Origin: Massilia solisilvae
GTDB lineage: Bacteria > Pseudomonadota > Gammaproteobacteria > Burkholderiales > Burkholderiaceae_D
Direction of reading: 5' to 3'
Assembly: GCF_024753215.1 (NCBI RefSeq)
Contig: NZ_JANUGV010000001.1
Location: forward strand, 434,001 to 498,000
Length of the DNA: 64,000 nucleotides
Position 1 is the stretch's first letter. Every line of letters begins with the position of its first letter. Below are positions 8,232 to 17,155 of the stretch, piece by piece. The notes under the pieces were generated by a model. That model ran no database searches. It worked only from the letters and a program-made list of their open reading frames with translations, and was not told the DNA's origin. A program made the position numbers and the translations under genes.

Positions 8232-9122
8232 GTGACCATCCCCGCCGCCCGCGCGACGCACGCCTGGCTCTCACCCGTCCCGATCTTCTTCGTGTTCCTG
8301 TGGAGCACCGGGTTCATCGTTGCCAAATACGGTTTGCCGTATGCGCCGCCGCTGACCTTCCTGATCCTGCGCTGCGGCGCGGCGGTGCTGGCGCTGCTGC
8401 CGGCTGTGCTGGTCGCGCGCGCCCCATGGCCGACGGGCCGCATCGGGCACGTGGCGGTGGCCGGGCTGCTGCTGCAGGCGGGCTACCTGGGCGGGGTCTG
8501 GTCCGGCATCAAGCTGGGCATGCCGGCCGGCCTGACCGCGCTCATCGTTGGCATGCAGCCGATCCTGACCGCGTTCGCGGCGCCGCTCATCGGCGAACGG
8601 GTGCGCCCGCGCCAGTGGCTGGGCCTGCTGCTCGGATTGTCCGGCGTGGCGCTGGTCGTGTATGCGAAGATCAGCCTTGCGGGGCTTTCGCCGGCGGCCA
8701 TCGCGTATTGCGTGTTCGCGCTGCTGTCGATCACGGCGGGAACGCTGTACCAGCGGCGCTACTGCCCCCGGTTCGACTTGCGCACCGGCACCGTCGTCCA
8801 GTTCAGCGCCACCGTGGCCGTGCTGGTGCCGCTGGCAGTGGTGCTGGAGGGCCTGGATCTGCGGCTGTCGCAGGTCCAGTGGAACATCCACTTCGTCGGT
8901 TCGCTGGTGTGGTCGGTGTTTGCGCTGTCGATCGGCGCCATCTTCCTGCTGTTTAAGCTGATCAGCCGCAACGAAGCGACGCAAGTCACGAGTTTGCTTT
9001 ACCTGACGCCGCCAACGACGGCCATCATGGCATGGTTGATGTTCGGCGAAGCCTTGAGCCCGGCCGGATTGCTGGGCATGGCCATCGCTGTGGCCGGCGT
9101 CGCTTTTGTAGTCAAGAAATAG
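8232..9122 (+). CDS. EamA/DMT-superfamily transporter
   Basis: A 296-residue inner-membrane protein with about ten hydrophobic helices arranged as two EamA repeats (roughly residues 15-140 and 150-295). Features are WSTGFIVAKYGLPYAPPLTF in the first repeat and TSLLYLTPPTTAIMAWLMFGE in the second, the conserved pre-helix-10 motif of DMT exporters. Members export amino acids or other metabolites; the substrate cannot be read from sequence. Translation starts at GTG 8232. It lies 8 nt upstream of a nitroreductase gene, so the two probably form one operon. Confidence 0.86.
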   Translation: MTIPAARATHAWLSPVPIFFVFLWSTGFIVAKYGLPYAPPLTFLILRCGAAVLALLPAVLVARAPWPTGRIGHVAVAGLLLQAGYLGGVWSGIKLGMPAGLTALIVGMQPILTAFAAPLIGERVRPRQWLGLLLGLSGVALVVYAKISLAGLSPAAIAYCVFALLSITAGTLYQRRYCPRFDLRTGTVVQFSATVAVLVPLAVVLEGLDLRLSQVQWNIHFVGSLVWSVFALSIGAIFLLFKLISRNEATQVTSLLYLTPPTTAIMAWLMFGEALSPAGLLGMAIAVAGVAFVVKK

Positions 9123-9130
9123 GAGAAACA

Positions 9131-9829
9131 ATGATTCACAACCCCCAGCAGGAAGCGGTCGATGCCGCGATCACGTCGCGCCGTTCGATCCGCGCGTACC
9201 TGCCCACCCCGGTCGCGCGCGAGGATCTCGAGAGGATCCTGGAGGTCGCCGCCCGCGCGCCGTCCGGCACCAATATCCAGCCGTGGAAGGTGTATGTGCT
9301 GACCGGGGCGAAAAAGGAGGCGCTGTCGAACGCGATCCTGGAGGTGTACAACGACCCGGAAAAGAACAAGGAGCATGACCAGGAGGCGTATTTCTACTAC
9401 CCGCGCCAGTGGGTGTCGCCGTTCATCGAGCGGCGCCGCAAGGTGGGCTGGGATTTGTACGGCCTGTTGGGCATCACGCGCGACAACAAGGCCGGAATGG
9501 CCCACCAGCACGGGCGCAATTTCCGCTTCTTCGATGCTCCGGTGGGCCTGATCTTCACGATCGACCGCGTGCTCGAGCAGGGTTCGTGGATCGATTACGG
9601 GATGTTCCTGCAGAACATTATGGTCGCGGCCCGTGCGCGCGGGCTGGACACCTGCCCACAAGCGGCCTTCATCCACTATCCGCGCATCATTGCCGAGCAC
9701 CTGGGCCTGGGCGAGAACGAAACGGTCGTGTGCGGCATGTCGCTCGGCTGGGCCGACCCGGACAAGGTGGAAAACTCGCTGGTGACCGAACGTGAGCCCT
9801 TGGACGCATTCGTGCGCTTCATCGAGTAG
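9131..9829 (+). CDS. Nitroreductase family protein
   Basis: A 232-residue FMN-dependent NAD(P)H oxidoreductase of the nitroreductase fold. The N-terminal TSRRSIRAYLPTPVARED, with its RRSxRxY FMN-phosphate contact, and ARAPSGTNIQPWKVYVLTG are diagnostic. The C-terminal half carries the usual GLxTCPQAAF and the SLGWADP motif. Family members reduce nitroaromatics, quinones or flavins; the physiological substrate is unknown. The start at 9131 has AGGAGA 4-9 nt upstream. It is probably co-transcribed with the preceding EamA exporter. Confidence 0.92.
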   Translation: MIHNPQQEAVDAAITSRRSIRAYLPTPVAREDLERILEVAARAPSGTNIQPWKVYVLTGAKKEALSNAILEVYNDPEKNKEHDQEAYFYYPRQWVSPFIERRRKVGWDLYGLLGITRDNKAGMAHQHGRNFRFFDAPVGLIFTIDRVLEQGSWIDYGMFLQNIMVAARARGLDTCPQAAFIHYPRIIAEHLGLGENETVVCGMSLGWADPDKVENSLVTEREPLDAFVRFIE

Positions 9830-9993
9830 GGCATACTAGCGGAGGCCGCCGCGTCAAGCTTTCCCTGCTTGTTTGACGGCGGCTGTTGCAGCCTGGCAAA
9901 AGGCGACGTTCAATAGGAATTTCGCTTGCGCTCGCATCCTGTTTGGATACACTTTCATGCAGTACTCATCAGTTCGCATCGAGGGTTTTTCAG

Positions 9994-11106
9994 ATGTATA
10001 AGCTTGCGTTCGCCACCGTCGCCTTTTTGCTGTTTGCCGCCGAGCCTGCCGTGGCGGCGGGCACGTCCGCCAAGAGCGCAGCCAGTGCCAAACCGGCCCG
10101 GCACCACATCCACAAGGCCAGCGCCAAACGCAAGGACCTGGCGCAGCAGATCGCCGACGACAACCGCGAGCGCATGGTGCGCCGGATCGAGATGGTCCAC
10201 GGCAAGCGCAAGGTGACGTGGCAGCGCGTGCGCCGCGCGGCGCCGGCCGTGGCGGCCCTCAGCGCCGGCGACCTGGCGGGCCTGAACCTGACCCATGATC
10301 CGCTCGACCTGCGCTCCAACGTGGCCCTGGTGCTCGATCAGGAAACGTCCGAGGTGCTGTTCGAAAAGAATTCAAGCGTGGCCCTGCCGATCGCGTCGAT
10401 CACGAAGCTGATGACCGGCCTGGTCGTGGTGCAGGCGCACCAGGACATGGACGAGATGCTGACGGTGACCGAGGCCGATGTCGACCGCCACAAGTTCACC
10501 AGCTCGCGCCTGCGCGTGGGCGCGCGCATGAGCCGGCGCGACCTGTTGCACATTGCGTTGATGAGCTCCGAAAACCGCGCCGCCGCTGCGCTCGGGCGCA
10601 ATTATCCGGGTGGCATCTCGGCTTTCGTCGCGGCAATGAACGACAAGGCGCGCGAGCTGGGCATGCAGGACACGCACTATGTCGATTCGAGCGGGCTGTC
10701 GAGCGATAACGTGTCGAGCGCGCGCGATCTGGCCAAACTGGTCGCGGTCGCGCACCAGGAGCCGACGCTGCGCGACTACACCACCTCGCCCAACTACGTG
10801 GTAACGGCGAACGGGCGGCCCATGCGGTTCGGTAACACCAACTACCTGGTGTCGCTGCCGGACTGGAATATCGGGCTGCAGAAGACCGGCTTCATCAACG
10901 AAGCGGGGCGTTGCCTGGTGATGCAGGCGCTGATCCAGGGCCGCAACGTGATCATGGTGTTCCTGGATTCCAAGGGCAAGATGTCGCGCACCGCCGACGC
11001 GGGTCGCATTCGCCGCTGGCTGGAGGCGCTGCGGCCGTCCAGCTTCTCGGCTGCGGAACCGGCCACCACGCTGTCGTCGGTGACGACGGCGCCTGACGTC
11101 CGGTGA
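9994..11106 (+). CDS. pbpG: D-alanyl-D-alanine endopeptidase, PBP7/PbpG type
   Basis: A 370-residue secreted low-molecular-mass penicillin-binding protein of the S11 family. A signal peptide covers about residues 1-22 (MYKLAFATVAFLLFAAEPAVAA), followed by a basic, Ala-rich linker to about residue 95. The three catalytic motifs are complete: SITK (Ser135-Lys138), SEN (Ser192-Asn194) and KTG (Lys297-Gly299). PBP7 enzymes cut DD-crosslinks between peptidoglycan stems in the periplasm. An in-frame ATG upstream at 9886 would push the signal peptide inward and is rejected. A REPIN begins 5 nt after the stop. Confidence 0.9.
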   Translation: MYKLAFATVAFLLFAAEPAVAAGTSAKSAASAKPARHHIHKASAKRKDLAQQIADDNRERMVRRIEMVHGKRKVTWQRVRRAAPAVAALSAGDLAGLNLTHDPLDLRSNVALVLDQETSEVLFEKNSSVALPIASITKLMTGLVVVQAHQDMDEMLTVTEADVDRHKFTSSRLRVGARMSRRDLLHIALMSSENRAAAALGRNYPGGISAFVAAMNDKARELGMQDTHYVDSSGLSSDNVSSARDLAKLVAVAHQEPTLRDYTTSPNYVVTANGRPMRFGNTNYLVSLPDWNIGLQKTGFINEAGRCLVMQALIQGRNVIMVFLDSKGKMSRTADAGRIRRWLEALRPSSFSAAEPATTLSSVTTAPDVR

Positions 11107-11110
11107 TTCG

Positions 11111-11191
11111 GTAGGGGGCGGATATCCCGCCCACGTGTTCAATCAGTGCAAAAGTTGTTGAACGCGTGGGCAGACAAGCTGCCCACCCTAC
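11111..11191. repeat. REPIN copy C (81 bp, short-loop class)
   Basis: Inverted pair of GTAG-headed units. The left unit is slightly diverged (GTAGGGGGCGG and CACGTGTTCAA instead of CACGCGTTCAA); the right unit is canonical. It lies between the convergent pbpG and iclR-family genes. Confidence 0.9.
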
Positions 11192-11204
11192 GCTGCGTGG
11201 CTGT

Positions 11205-11990
11205 TCAGGCCGCGCTGGCCGGGCGGTAGCCGAGCGTCGCCGAGATCTGCGCGGCGGTGCTGACCAGATCTTCCAGCCAGTCTTCCTGCAGGCGGTCGGC
11301 CGGGGCCGAGATCGACAGACCGGCAACCAGTTTGCCGGTGTCGTCGTGGATGCCGGCCGCCATGCAGCGTACGCCCAGTTCCAGCTCTTCGTTGTCGCGC
11401 GCATAGCCGCGCGCGCGCACCAGCGACAGCTCGCGTTCCAGCTTGGCCAGATCGGTGATCGAATTCTTGTTGTGACCCGCCAGGCCGGTGCGGGTGGCGT
11501 AAGCGCGAATCGCCTTGGGCTCATCGACCGACAGGAACAGCTTGCCGGTGGAGGTCAGGTGCAGCGGGGCGCGCCCGCCGATCGCGCGCACTACCTGCAT
11601 GCCCGAGCGCTCGGAAAACGAGCGGTCGATGTACACCAGCTCGTCGCCCTGGCGGACCGACAGGTTGATGGTCTGCTGGGTTTTTTTGTGTAGCGCGCGC
11701 ATGAAGTCCACGGCGGCTTCGCGTACCGACAGACGGCTCTTGACCACGTTGCCCAGTTCGAGCAGGCGCATGCCGAGGCGGTAGGTGCCCGGCTCGACCC
11801 GATCGACGAAGCGGGTCACGACCATGTCGTTGAGGATGCGGTGGGCGGTGGAGGGATGGAGCCCGGAGATCTTGGACAGTTCCTTCAGGCTTACCGGGTC
11901 CGGATAGGCGGCCAGCGCATCGAGCAAGGCTACCATGCGCTCGATCACCTGGATCGATGTCTTGGCCGGTTCTACGGTGTCCATTTTCAT
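11205..11990 (-). CDS. IclR family transcriptional regulator
   Basis: A 261-residue DNA-binding regulator. An N-terminal winged helix-turn-helix spans about residues 15-70 (VSLKELSKISGLHPSTAHRIL contains the recognition helix in two parts). The C-terminal IclR effector domain includes RGYARDNEELELGVRCMAAGI. The C-terminal domain binds small aromatic or aliphatic acids in characterised members. No catabolic operon is adjacent, so the target is unknown. It is divergent from dgkA across 145 nt. The start at 11990 (MKMDTVEP) was preferred; a second ATG lies 6 nt downstream and neither has a strong ribosome site. Confidence 0.92.
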   Translation of the reverse strand: MKMDTVEPAKTSIQVIERMVALLDALAAYPDPVSLKELSKISGLHPSTAHRILNDMVVTRFVDRVEPGTYRLGMRLLELGNVVKSRLSVREAAVDFMRALHKKTQQTINLSVRQGDELVYIDRSFSERSGMQVVRAIGGRAPLHLTSTGKLFLSVDEPKAIRAYATRTGLAGHNKNSITDLAKLERELSLVRARGYARDNEELELGVRCMAAGIHDDTGKLVAGLSISAPADRLQEDWLEDLVSTAAQISATLGYRPASAA

Positions 11991-12135
11991 GATGTGGTTG
12001 GTGCACTGCAGTAAATCTGCTTCTTTATACCATATGCTGAAACGCGAAGGCAAACACTTAGCCGTTTGACCAGCATGGACTGCCCGGCCACGCCGCGCAC
12101 AGGCATAATGGGAGTAGTGCATAATCGGAAAACCC

Positions 12136-12522
12136 ATGGACAACCTGACCAGCGAATTCAAGAGCAAGAGCGGGCTGCGGCGCATCCTCAACGCTTTCTA
12201 CAACTCGTTTGACGGCTTCAAGGCCGCCTGGAGCACGGAATACGCGTTCCGGCAGGAGATCCTGGTGTTCACCATTGCGACCGCGGTGGCGCTGTCGCTG
12301 CAGGTGTCGGGCTTCCAGAAGCTGGTGCTGATCGGGGTGCTGGTGGTGGTGCTGATCGTCGAGCTCATCAATTCGGCGCTGGAGGCAGTGGTGGACCGCA
12401 TTTCGCTGGAGCGCCACCCGCTGTCGAAAAAGGCCAAGGACATCGGCAGCGCCGCGGTGGCGCTGTCGATCGGGCTGGCCGCGGTAACCTGGGCGGTGGT
12501 GCTGTACACCCGTTACTTCTAG
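12136..12522 (+). CDS. dgkA: Diacylglycerol kinase
   Basis: A 128-residue inner-membrane enzyme with three transmembrane helices. It phosphorylates diacylglycerol to phosphatidate, recycling lipid released by osmoregulated-glucan and LPS modification. Diagnostic pieces are AFRQEILVF and the active-site motif VELINSALEAVVDRIS, followed by KKAKDIGSAAV. Length matches DgkA (about 120-125 residues) with a short N-terminal extension. It starts 145 nt from the divergent iclR-type gene and ends about 90 nt before the peroxiredoxin gene. Confidence 0.95.
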   Translation: MDNLTSEFKSKSGLRRILNAFYNSFDGFKAAWSTEYAFRQEILVFTIATAVALSLQVSGFQKLVLIGVLVVVLIVELINSALEAVVDRISLERHPLSKKAKDIGSAAVALSIGLAAVTWAVVLYTRYF

Positions 12523-12610
12523 CAGGTTTGCGCCGGTTCGATCTGGCGCACAATGCCGGTCCGGCTTCACGGCATGATGGCGTTTTACCCTTTCACCTGA
12601 GGAGATGACC

Positions 12611-13249
12611 ATGAGCTTACGCTTGGGCGATACCGCCCCCGATTTCGAGCAGGATTCCTCCATCGGCAAGATCCGTTTCTACGACTGGGCCGGCGACTCC
12701 TGGGTCGTTCTGTTCTCGCATCCGGCCGACTTCACGCCGGTGTGCACCACCGAACTGGGCCTGACCGCCAAGCTCAAGCCCGAGTTCGACAAGCGCAACG
12801 TCAAGGCGATCGCGCTGTCGGTCGACCCGGCCGAGTCGCACAAGCTGTGGACGCGCGACATCGAAGAGACGCAGCAGTGCGTGGTGGGCTTTCCCATCAT
12901 CGCCGACCAGGACCAGAAGGTCGCCAAACTGTACGACATGATCCACCCGGAGCAGTCGCAAACCGCCACGGTGCGCACCCTGTTCGTGATCGACCCGCGC
13001 AAAAAGGTGCGCCTGATGATCGCGTACCCGATGAGCACCGGCCGCAACTTCGACGAGGTGCTGCGCGTGATCGACGCGCTGCAGCTGACCGACAGCCACA
13101 ACGTGGCCACGCCGGGCAACTGGAAGCAGGGCGGCGACGTGATCATCCCGCTGTCGGTCAAGGACGAGGAAGAGATCAAGCGCAAGTACCCGAAGGGATA
13201 TACCGCACCGCGGCCCTACCTGCGCATGACGCCGCAGCCGAACAAGTAA
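12611..13249 (+). CDS. Peroxiredoxin, Prx6/1-Cys type
   Basis: A 212-residue thiol peroxidase. The peroxidatic cysteine is Cys45 in HPADFTPVCTTELG, the standard Prx signature. The long C-terminal arm (RKYPKGYTAPRPYLRMTPQP) and overall length put it in the Prx6 (1-Cys) subfamily rather than AhpC. It reduces H2O2 and organic hydroperoxides in the cytosol. I chose ATG 12611 over ATG 12605 because the GAGGAG site at 12598-12603 is too close to the first. A REPIN begins 8 nt after the stop. Confidence 0.95.
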   Translation: MSLRLGDTAPDFEQDSSIGKIRFYDWAGDSWVVLFSHPADFTPVCTTELGLTAKLKPEFDKRNVKAIALSVDPAESHKLWTRDIEETQQCVVGFPIIADQDQKVAKLYDMIHPEQSQTATVRTLFVIDPRKKVRLMIAYPMSTGRNFDEVLRVIDALQLTDSHNVATPGNWKQGGDVIIPLSVKDEEEIKRKYPKGYTAPRPYLRMTPQPNK

Positions 13250-13256
13250 CCAGCCG

Positions 13257-13354
13257 GTAGGGTGGGCAGATTCTGCCCACGCGTTTAAGCAAAGCATGCC
13301 ACGCGACTGGGCCACCGCTACCTGGACGCGTGGGCAGCAAAGCCGCCCACCCTA
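13257..13354. repeat. REPIN copy D (98 bp)
   Basis: Inverted pair of GTAGGGTGGGC-headed units. The inner ends are diverged (GCGTTTAA on the left, GGACGCG on the right). It lies after the peroxiredoxin gene, with a short T tract (TTTTT) just beyond, so it may double as a terminator. Confidence 0.9.
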
Positions 13355-13415
13355 CCGTTTTTGCACAGGCCGCATAAGCAAATAAGGAAGCTGTAGTTTG
13401 CATAAGGCCAGCAGC

Positions 13416-13448
13416 CATTTACCCTTGAGCTAAACTTGAGGGTAAATG
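13416..13448 (+). promoter_or_regulatory. 10-bp inverted repeat overlapping the TauE/SafE ribosome site and start codon
   Basis: CATTTACCCT (13416-13425) is the exact inverse of AGGGTAAATG (13439-13448). The spacer is 13 nt, and TTGAG is repeated directly within the region. The right arm contains the ribosome site (GAGGG) and the first ATG, so an mRNA hairpin would hide translation initiation. It could instead be a protein operator. Confidence 0.6.
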
Positions 13449-14222
13449 ATGTCGTTGACTTACGTTATGAGTGGTTTTGCAGTCGGCCTGCTGGTCGGAA
13501 TGACCGGCGTGGGCGGCGGATCGCTCATGACCCCGCTCCTGACCCTGCTGTTCGGCGTCACGCCGTCGGTCGCCGTCGGCACCGATTTGGCCTTTGCCTC
13601 CCTGACCAAGACCGCAGGTACCATCACCCACCGCTCCAAGGGCAACGTGCAGTGGGGTATCGTGCTGCGCCTGTGCGCCGGCGCCTTGCCGGCCGCCCTC
13701 GTCGCCACCTTCGCCTTGCATCGGTTTGGTGCGCTCACTCCGGCCATTGGCCTGGTGATCCGCTATTCGATCGCCGTTTCCGTGCTGCTGACGGTGGTGG
13801 CGTTGATGTTCCGGGCGCGCATGCTTGCCTGGGTTCATGCCAGCCCTGGCCGCCAGCTGCACGGGCGTGCGCTGTCGCTGGCTACCGTGTTTGCCGGCGC
13901 CGTGCTGGGCACACTCGTGACCATTTCTTCCATTGGCGCGGGCGCGATTGGCGCCACCATCCTGCTGATGTTGTACCCGCGCTTGAGCCCGGCGGAAATC
14001 GCGGGCACCGACATCGCCTACGCGGTCCCGCTGACCGCCATCGCCGCCGCCGGGCATTGGTGGCTGGGCTCGATCGACTGGCTGCTGCTGGCCACCTTGC
14101 TGGTGGGCTCGGTGCCCGGCATCACGCTCGGCGCCTGGGCCTCGCGCGCGGTGCCCGAGCGGGTGGCGCGCACGCTGCTGGCTGTCACGCTGACGGGTGT
14201 TGCCGCAAAGCTCATTTATTGA
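13446..14222 (+). CDS. Sulfite exporter TauE/SafE (TSUP) family permease
   Basis: A 258-residue integral membrane protein with about eight hydrophobic helices in two repeats. The N-terminal GMTGVGGGSLMTPLLTLLFG and VGTDLAFASLTK are characteristic TSUP motifs, repeated as IGAGAIGATILLMLYP and GTDIAYAVPLT. Family members move organosulfur compounds or sulfite across the inner membrane. Its position 113 nt before cysTWA-cysB suggests a role in sulfur oxyanion traffic, which is inference. Two adjacent ATGs are possible (13446 and 13449); spacing from GAGGG favours 13449. The start region is covered by a perfect inverted repeat. Confidence 0.9.
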   Translation: MMSLTYVMSGFAVGLLVGMTGVGGGSLMTPLLTLLFGVTPSVAVGTDLAFASLTKTAGTITHRSKGNVQWGIVLRLCAGALPAALVATFALHRFGALTPAIGLVIRYSIAVSVLLTVVALMFRARMLAWVHASPGRQLHGRALSLATVFAGAVLGTLVTISSIGAGAIGATILLMLYPRLSPAEIAGTDIAYAVPLTAIAAAGHWWLGSIDWLLLATLLVGSVPGITLGAWASRAVPERVARTLLAVTLTGVAAKLIY

Positions 14223-14335
14223 CGACTTCGCTACATAGCCAATTCGTCATATGCAAATGAAGAATGCTTCGTTTGTTTTATGAGTTGACAGTGGGATGAT
14301 GAGGGTCTCTTAGAAGGAAATGTAATAAGGTCCCC

Positions 14336-15184
14336 ATGTCCCTGTTTTCCGCGCCGCGCAGCAGCCCCGGCCGGGTCATCCCCGGATTCGGGCTGTCGCT
14401 CGGCTTCACGTTGTTCTATCTCGCGCTGATCGTCCTGATCCCGCTGTCGGCGGTCTTCCTCAAAACCTTTACCCTCACCTGGGATGCGTTCTGGAGCGCG
14501 GTCAGCTCCGAGCGGGTGGTCGCGTCGTATCGCCTGAGCTTCGGCGCCGCGCTGATCGCCGCGTTCCTGAACGTGATCTTCGGCGGCATCGTCGCGTGGG
14601 TGCTGGTGCGCTACCGCTTTCCCGGCAAGCGCTTCATCGATGCGCTGGTGGACCTGCCGTTCGCGCTGCCCACCGCGGTGGCGGGCATTACGCTGACTGC
14701 GCTGTATTCACAAAACGGCTGGATCGGCCAGTACCTGACCAAGTTCGGCCTGAAGGTCGCGTTCACGCCGCTGGGCGTGGTGGTCGCACTCACCTTCATT
14801 GGCCTGCCGTTCGTCGTGCGCACGGTGCAGCCGGTGCTGGAGGAGTCGGAGCGCGAGCTCGAGGAAGCGGCCGCCAGCCTGGGCGCCTCGCCCTTGCAGA
14901 CCTTCGTGCGCGTGGTGCTGCCGTCGATCGTACCGGCGCTTCTCACCGGCTTTGCGCTGGCGTTCGCGCGGGCCACCGGCGAATATGGCTCGGTGATCTT
15001 CATCGCGGGGAACATCCCGATGGTGTCCGAGATCACGCCGCTGTTCATCATCACCAAGCTGGAGCAGTACGACTACGCGGGCGCCACGGCGATCGCCGTG
15101 GTGATGCTGATTGCGTCATTCATCATGCTCCTGACGATCAACCTGCTGCAGTCCTGGGCACGCAAACGGGCGGGCAAGAAATGA
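14336..15184 (+). CDS. cysT: Sulfate/thiosulfate ABC transporter permease CysT
   Basis: A 282-residue inner-membrane permease (also called CysU) of the sulfate/thiosulfate importer. Six hydrophobic segments are visible. The EAA cytoplasmic loop reads [21 protein letters not shown], and the motif [15 protein letters not shown] is typical of CysT. It partners with CysW, with CysA as the ATPase. It begins the cysTWAB operon and overlaps cysW by 4 nt. No sulfate-binding protein gene (sbp or cysP) is in the window. The 113 nt upstream are AT-rich and are the likely site for CysB-dependent activation. Confidence 0.95.
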   Translation: MSLFSAPRSSPGRVIPGFGLSLGFTLFYLALIVLIPLSAVFLKTFTLTWDAFWSAVSSERVVASYRLSFGAALIAAFLNVIFGGIVAWVLVRYRFPGKRFIDALVDLPFALPTAVAGITLTALYSQNGWIGQYLTKFGLKVAFTPLGVVVALTFIGLPFVVRTVQPVLEESERELEEAAASLGASPLQTFVRVVLPSIVPALLTGFALAFARATGEYGSVIFIAGNIPMVSEITPLFIITKLEQYDYAGATAIAVVMLIASFIMLLTINLLQSWARKRAGKK

Positions 15185-16080
15185 GCGCGGTCATCGATCA
15201 ACCAACCGCGGCCGCGCCGGCCCGCCAGGCGAACACCGACCTGCTCGAGCCGGGCTGGGTGCGCTACGCGCTGCTCACGGTGGCGTTGCTGTTCCTGACC
15301 CTGTTCCTGTTCGTGCCGCTGGTGGCCGTGTTCACCGAGGCGCTCAAGGGCGGCTGGCATACCTATGTCGAATCGATCCTCGACCCGGACGCCATTTCCG
15401 CCATCAAGCTGACGCTGATCGCGGCCGGCATCTCGGTGCCGCTCAACCTGGTGTTCGGCGTGGCCGCGGCCTGGTGCATCGCCAAGTTCGATTTTCCGGG
15501 CAAGAGCGTGCTGCTCACGCTGATCGACCTGCCGTTCTCGGTATCGCCGGTGATCGCGGGCCTGATCTACGTGCTGCTGTTCGGTGCGCAGGGCTGGCTC
15601 GGTCCGTGGCTTTCGGACCACGACATCAAGATCCTGTTCGCGGTGCCGGGCATCGTGCTGGCGACGATCTTCGTGACCTTTCCGTTCGTGGCGCGCGAGC
15701 TGATCCCGCTGATGCAGCAGCAGGGCACCGAGGAAGAGGAAGCTGCGCTGGTGCTGGGCGCATCGGGCTGGACCACCTTCCGCAAGGTGACGCTCCCGAA
15801 CATCAAGTGGGGCCTGCTCTACGGCGTCATCCTGTGCAATGCGCGCGCGATGGGCGAGTTCGGCGCGGTGTCGGTGGTCTCCGGCCACATCCGCGGCGAG
15901 ACCAACACGATGCCGCTGCAGGTCGAGATCCTCTACAACGAATACAACTTCACCGCCGCGTTCGCGATCGCGTCGCTGCTGGCGCTGCTGGCGCTGGTCA
16001 CGCTGGCGGTCAAGTCCTTCATCGAATGGCGCCTGCACACGGCCGGCCAGCCGGGCGCCGACGGCAATACGGAGCAATAG
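15181..16080 (+). CDS. cysW: Sulfate/thiosulfate ABC transporter permease CysW
   Basis: A 299-residue second permease subunit. The N-terminal cytoplasmic extension is about 30 residues, then six helices follow. [20 protein letters not shown] and the EAA loop [17 protein letters not shown] (ending RKVTLP) mark CysW, as does the [18 protein letters not shown] stretch near the C-terminal third. With CysT it forms the membrane channel. Its ATG overlaps the cysT stop (ATGA), and it ends 1 nt before cysA, indicating tight translational coupling. Confidence 0.95.
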   Translation: MSAVIDQPTAAAPARQANTDLLEPGWVRYALLTVALLFLTLFLFVPLVAVFTEALKGGWHTYVESILDPDAISAIKLTLIAAGISVPLNLVFGVAAAWCIAKFDFPGKSVLLTLIDLPFSVSPVIAGLIYVLLFGAQGWLGPWLSDHDIKILFAVPGIVLATIFVTFPFVARELIPLMQQQGTEEEEAALVLGASGWTTFRKVTLPNIKWGLLYGVILCNARAMGEFGAVSVVSGHIRGETNTMPLQVEILYNEYNFTAAFAIASLLALLALVTLAVKSFIEWRLHTAGQPGADGNTEQ

Positions 16081-16081
16081 C

Positions 16082-17155
16082 ATGACGATCGAAGTCCAAC
16101 ACATCCGCAAGCAGTTCGGCCAGTTCACGGCGCTGGACGACGTGTCGCTGCAATTCCCGGACGGGCAGCTTACCGCGCTGCTCGGGCCTTCCGGCTGCGG
16201 CAAGACCACGCTGCTGCGCATCATCGCGGGCCTGGAACATCCGGACGCGGGCAGCGTGCTGCTCGACGGGCACGATGCGTCGCGCCGCCATGTGCGCGAG
16301 CGCCAGGTCGGCTTCGTGTTCCAGCACTATGCGCTGTTCAAGCACATGACGGTGTTCGAGAACGTCGCGTTCGGCCTGCGCGTCAAGCCGCGCAGCGAGC
16401 GGCCGAGCGAAGCGCAGATCCGCCAGAAGGTGAAGCAACTGCTGGAGCTGGTGCAGCTGGACTGGATCGCGGACCGCTACCCGCCGCAGCTGTCGGGCGG
16501 CCAGCGCCAGCGCATCGCATTGGCGCGCGCCCTGGCGGTGGAGCCGCGCGTGCTGCTGCTTGACGAGCCGTTCGGCGCGCTGGACGCCAAGGTGCGCAAG
16601 GAACTGCGCCGCTGGCTGCGCCGCCTGCACGACGAACTGCACGTGACCTCGATCTTCGTCACGCACGACCAGGAAGAAGCGCTGGAAGTGGCCGACCAGG
16701 TGGTCCTGATGAACAAGGGACGCGTGGAGCAGCTGGGCACGCCGGACCAGGTGTACAACCAGCCGGCGTCGCCGTTCGTGTACGGCTTTTTGGGCAACGT
16801 GAACCTGTTCCACGGCCGCGTGCACGAAGGCGTGCTGGCCAGCGGTGGCGTGGAGCTCGAGGCGCCGCAGCATGCGAATGTGGCGGATGCGCAGGCCGTC
16901 GGCTACGTGCGGCCGCACGACCTGGAGGTGGAGCGCTACACGCCGGACGCGGAGGGCATCGTGGTCACGCTGCGCCGCGCGCACGCGATCGGCCCGCTGG
17001 CGCAGCTGGACCTGGAGCGGCAGGATAACGCGGAGCTGATCGAGGCCGTGATCCCGAACGAGCGCTACGGCAAGCTCGCGCTCAAGGAAGGCGAGAAGCT
17101 CGTGGTGCGGCCGCGCCGCATGCATGTGTTCGTGGACGAGGGCAGCAACATATGA
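16082..17155 (+). CDS. cysA: Sulfate/thiosulfate ABC transporter ATPase CysA
   Basis: A 357-residue ATP-binding subunit. Walker A is [14 protein letters not shown], the Q-loop region is [17 protein letters not shown], the signature is [17 protein letters not shown], Walker B is [12 protein letters not shown], and the H-loop region is [13 protein letters not shown]-terminal regulatory (TOBE-like) domain follows the ATPase core from about residue 240. It energises sulfate and thiosulfate import. The start lies 1 nt after the cysW stop, and the stop overlaps the cysB start by 4 nt (ATGA). Confidence 0.96.
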   Translation: MTIEVQHIRKQFGQFTALDDVSLQFPDGQLTALLGPSGCGKTTLLRIIAGLEHPDAGSVLLDGHDASRRHVRERQVGFVFQHYALFKHMTVFENVAFGLRVKPRSERPSEAQIRQKVKQLLELVQLDWIADRYPPQLSGGQRQRIALARALAVEPRVLLLDEPFGALDAKVRKELRRWLRRLHDELHVTSIFVTHDQEEALEVADQVVLMNKGRVEQLGTPDQVYNQPASPFVYGFLGNVNLFHGRVHEGVLASGGVELEAPQHANVADAQAVGYVRPHDLEVERYTPDAEGIVVTLRRAHAIGPLAQLDLERQDNAELIEAVIPNERYGKLALKEGEKLVVRPRRMHVFVDEGSNI

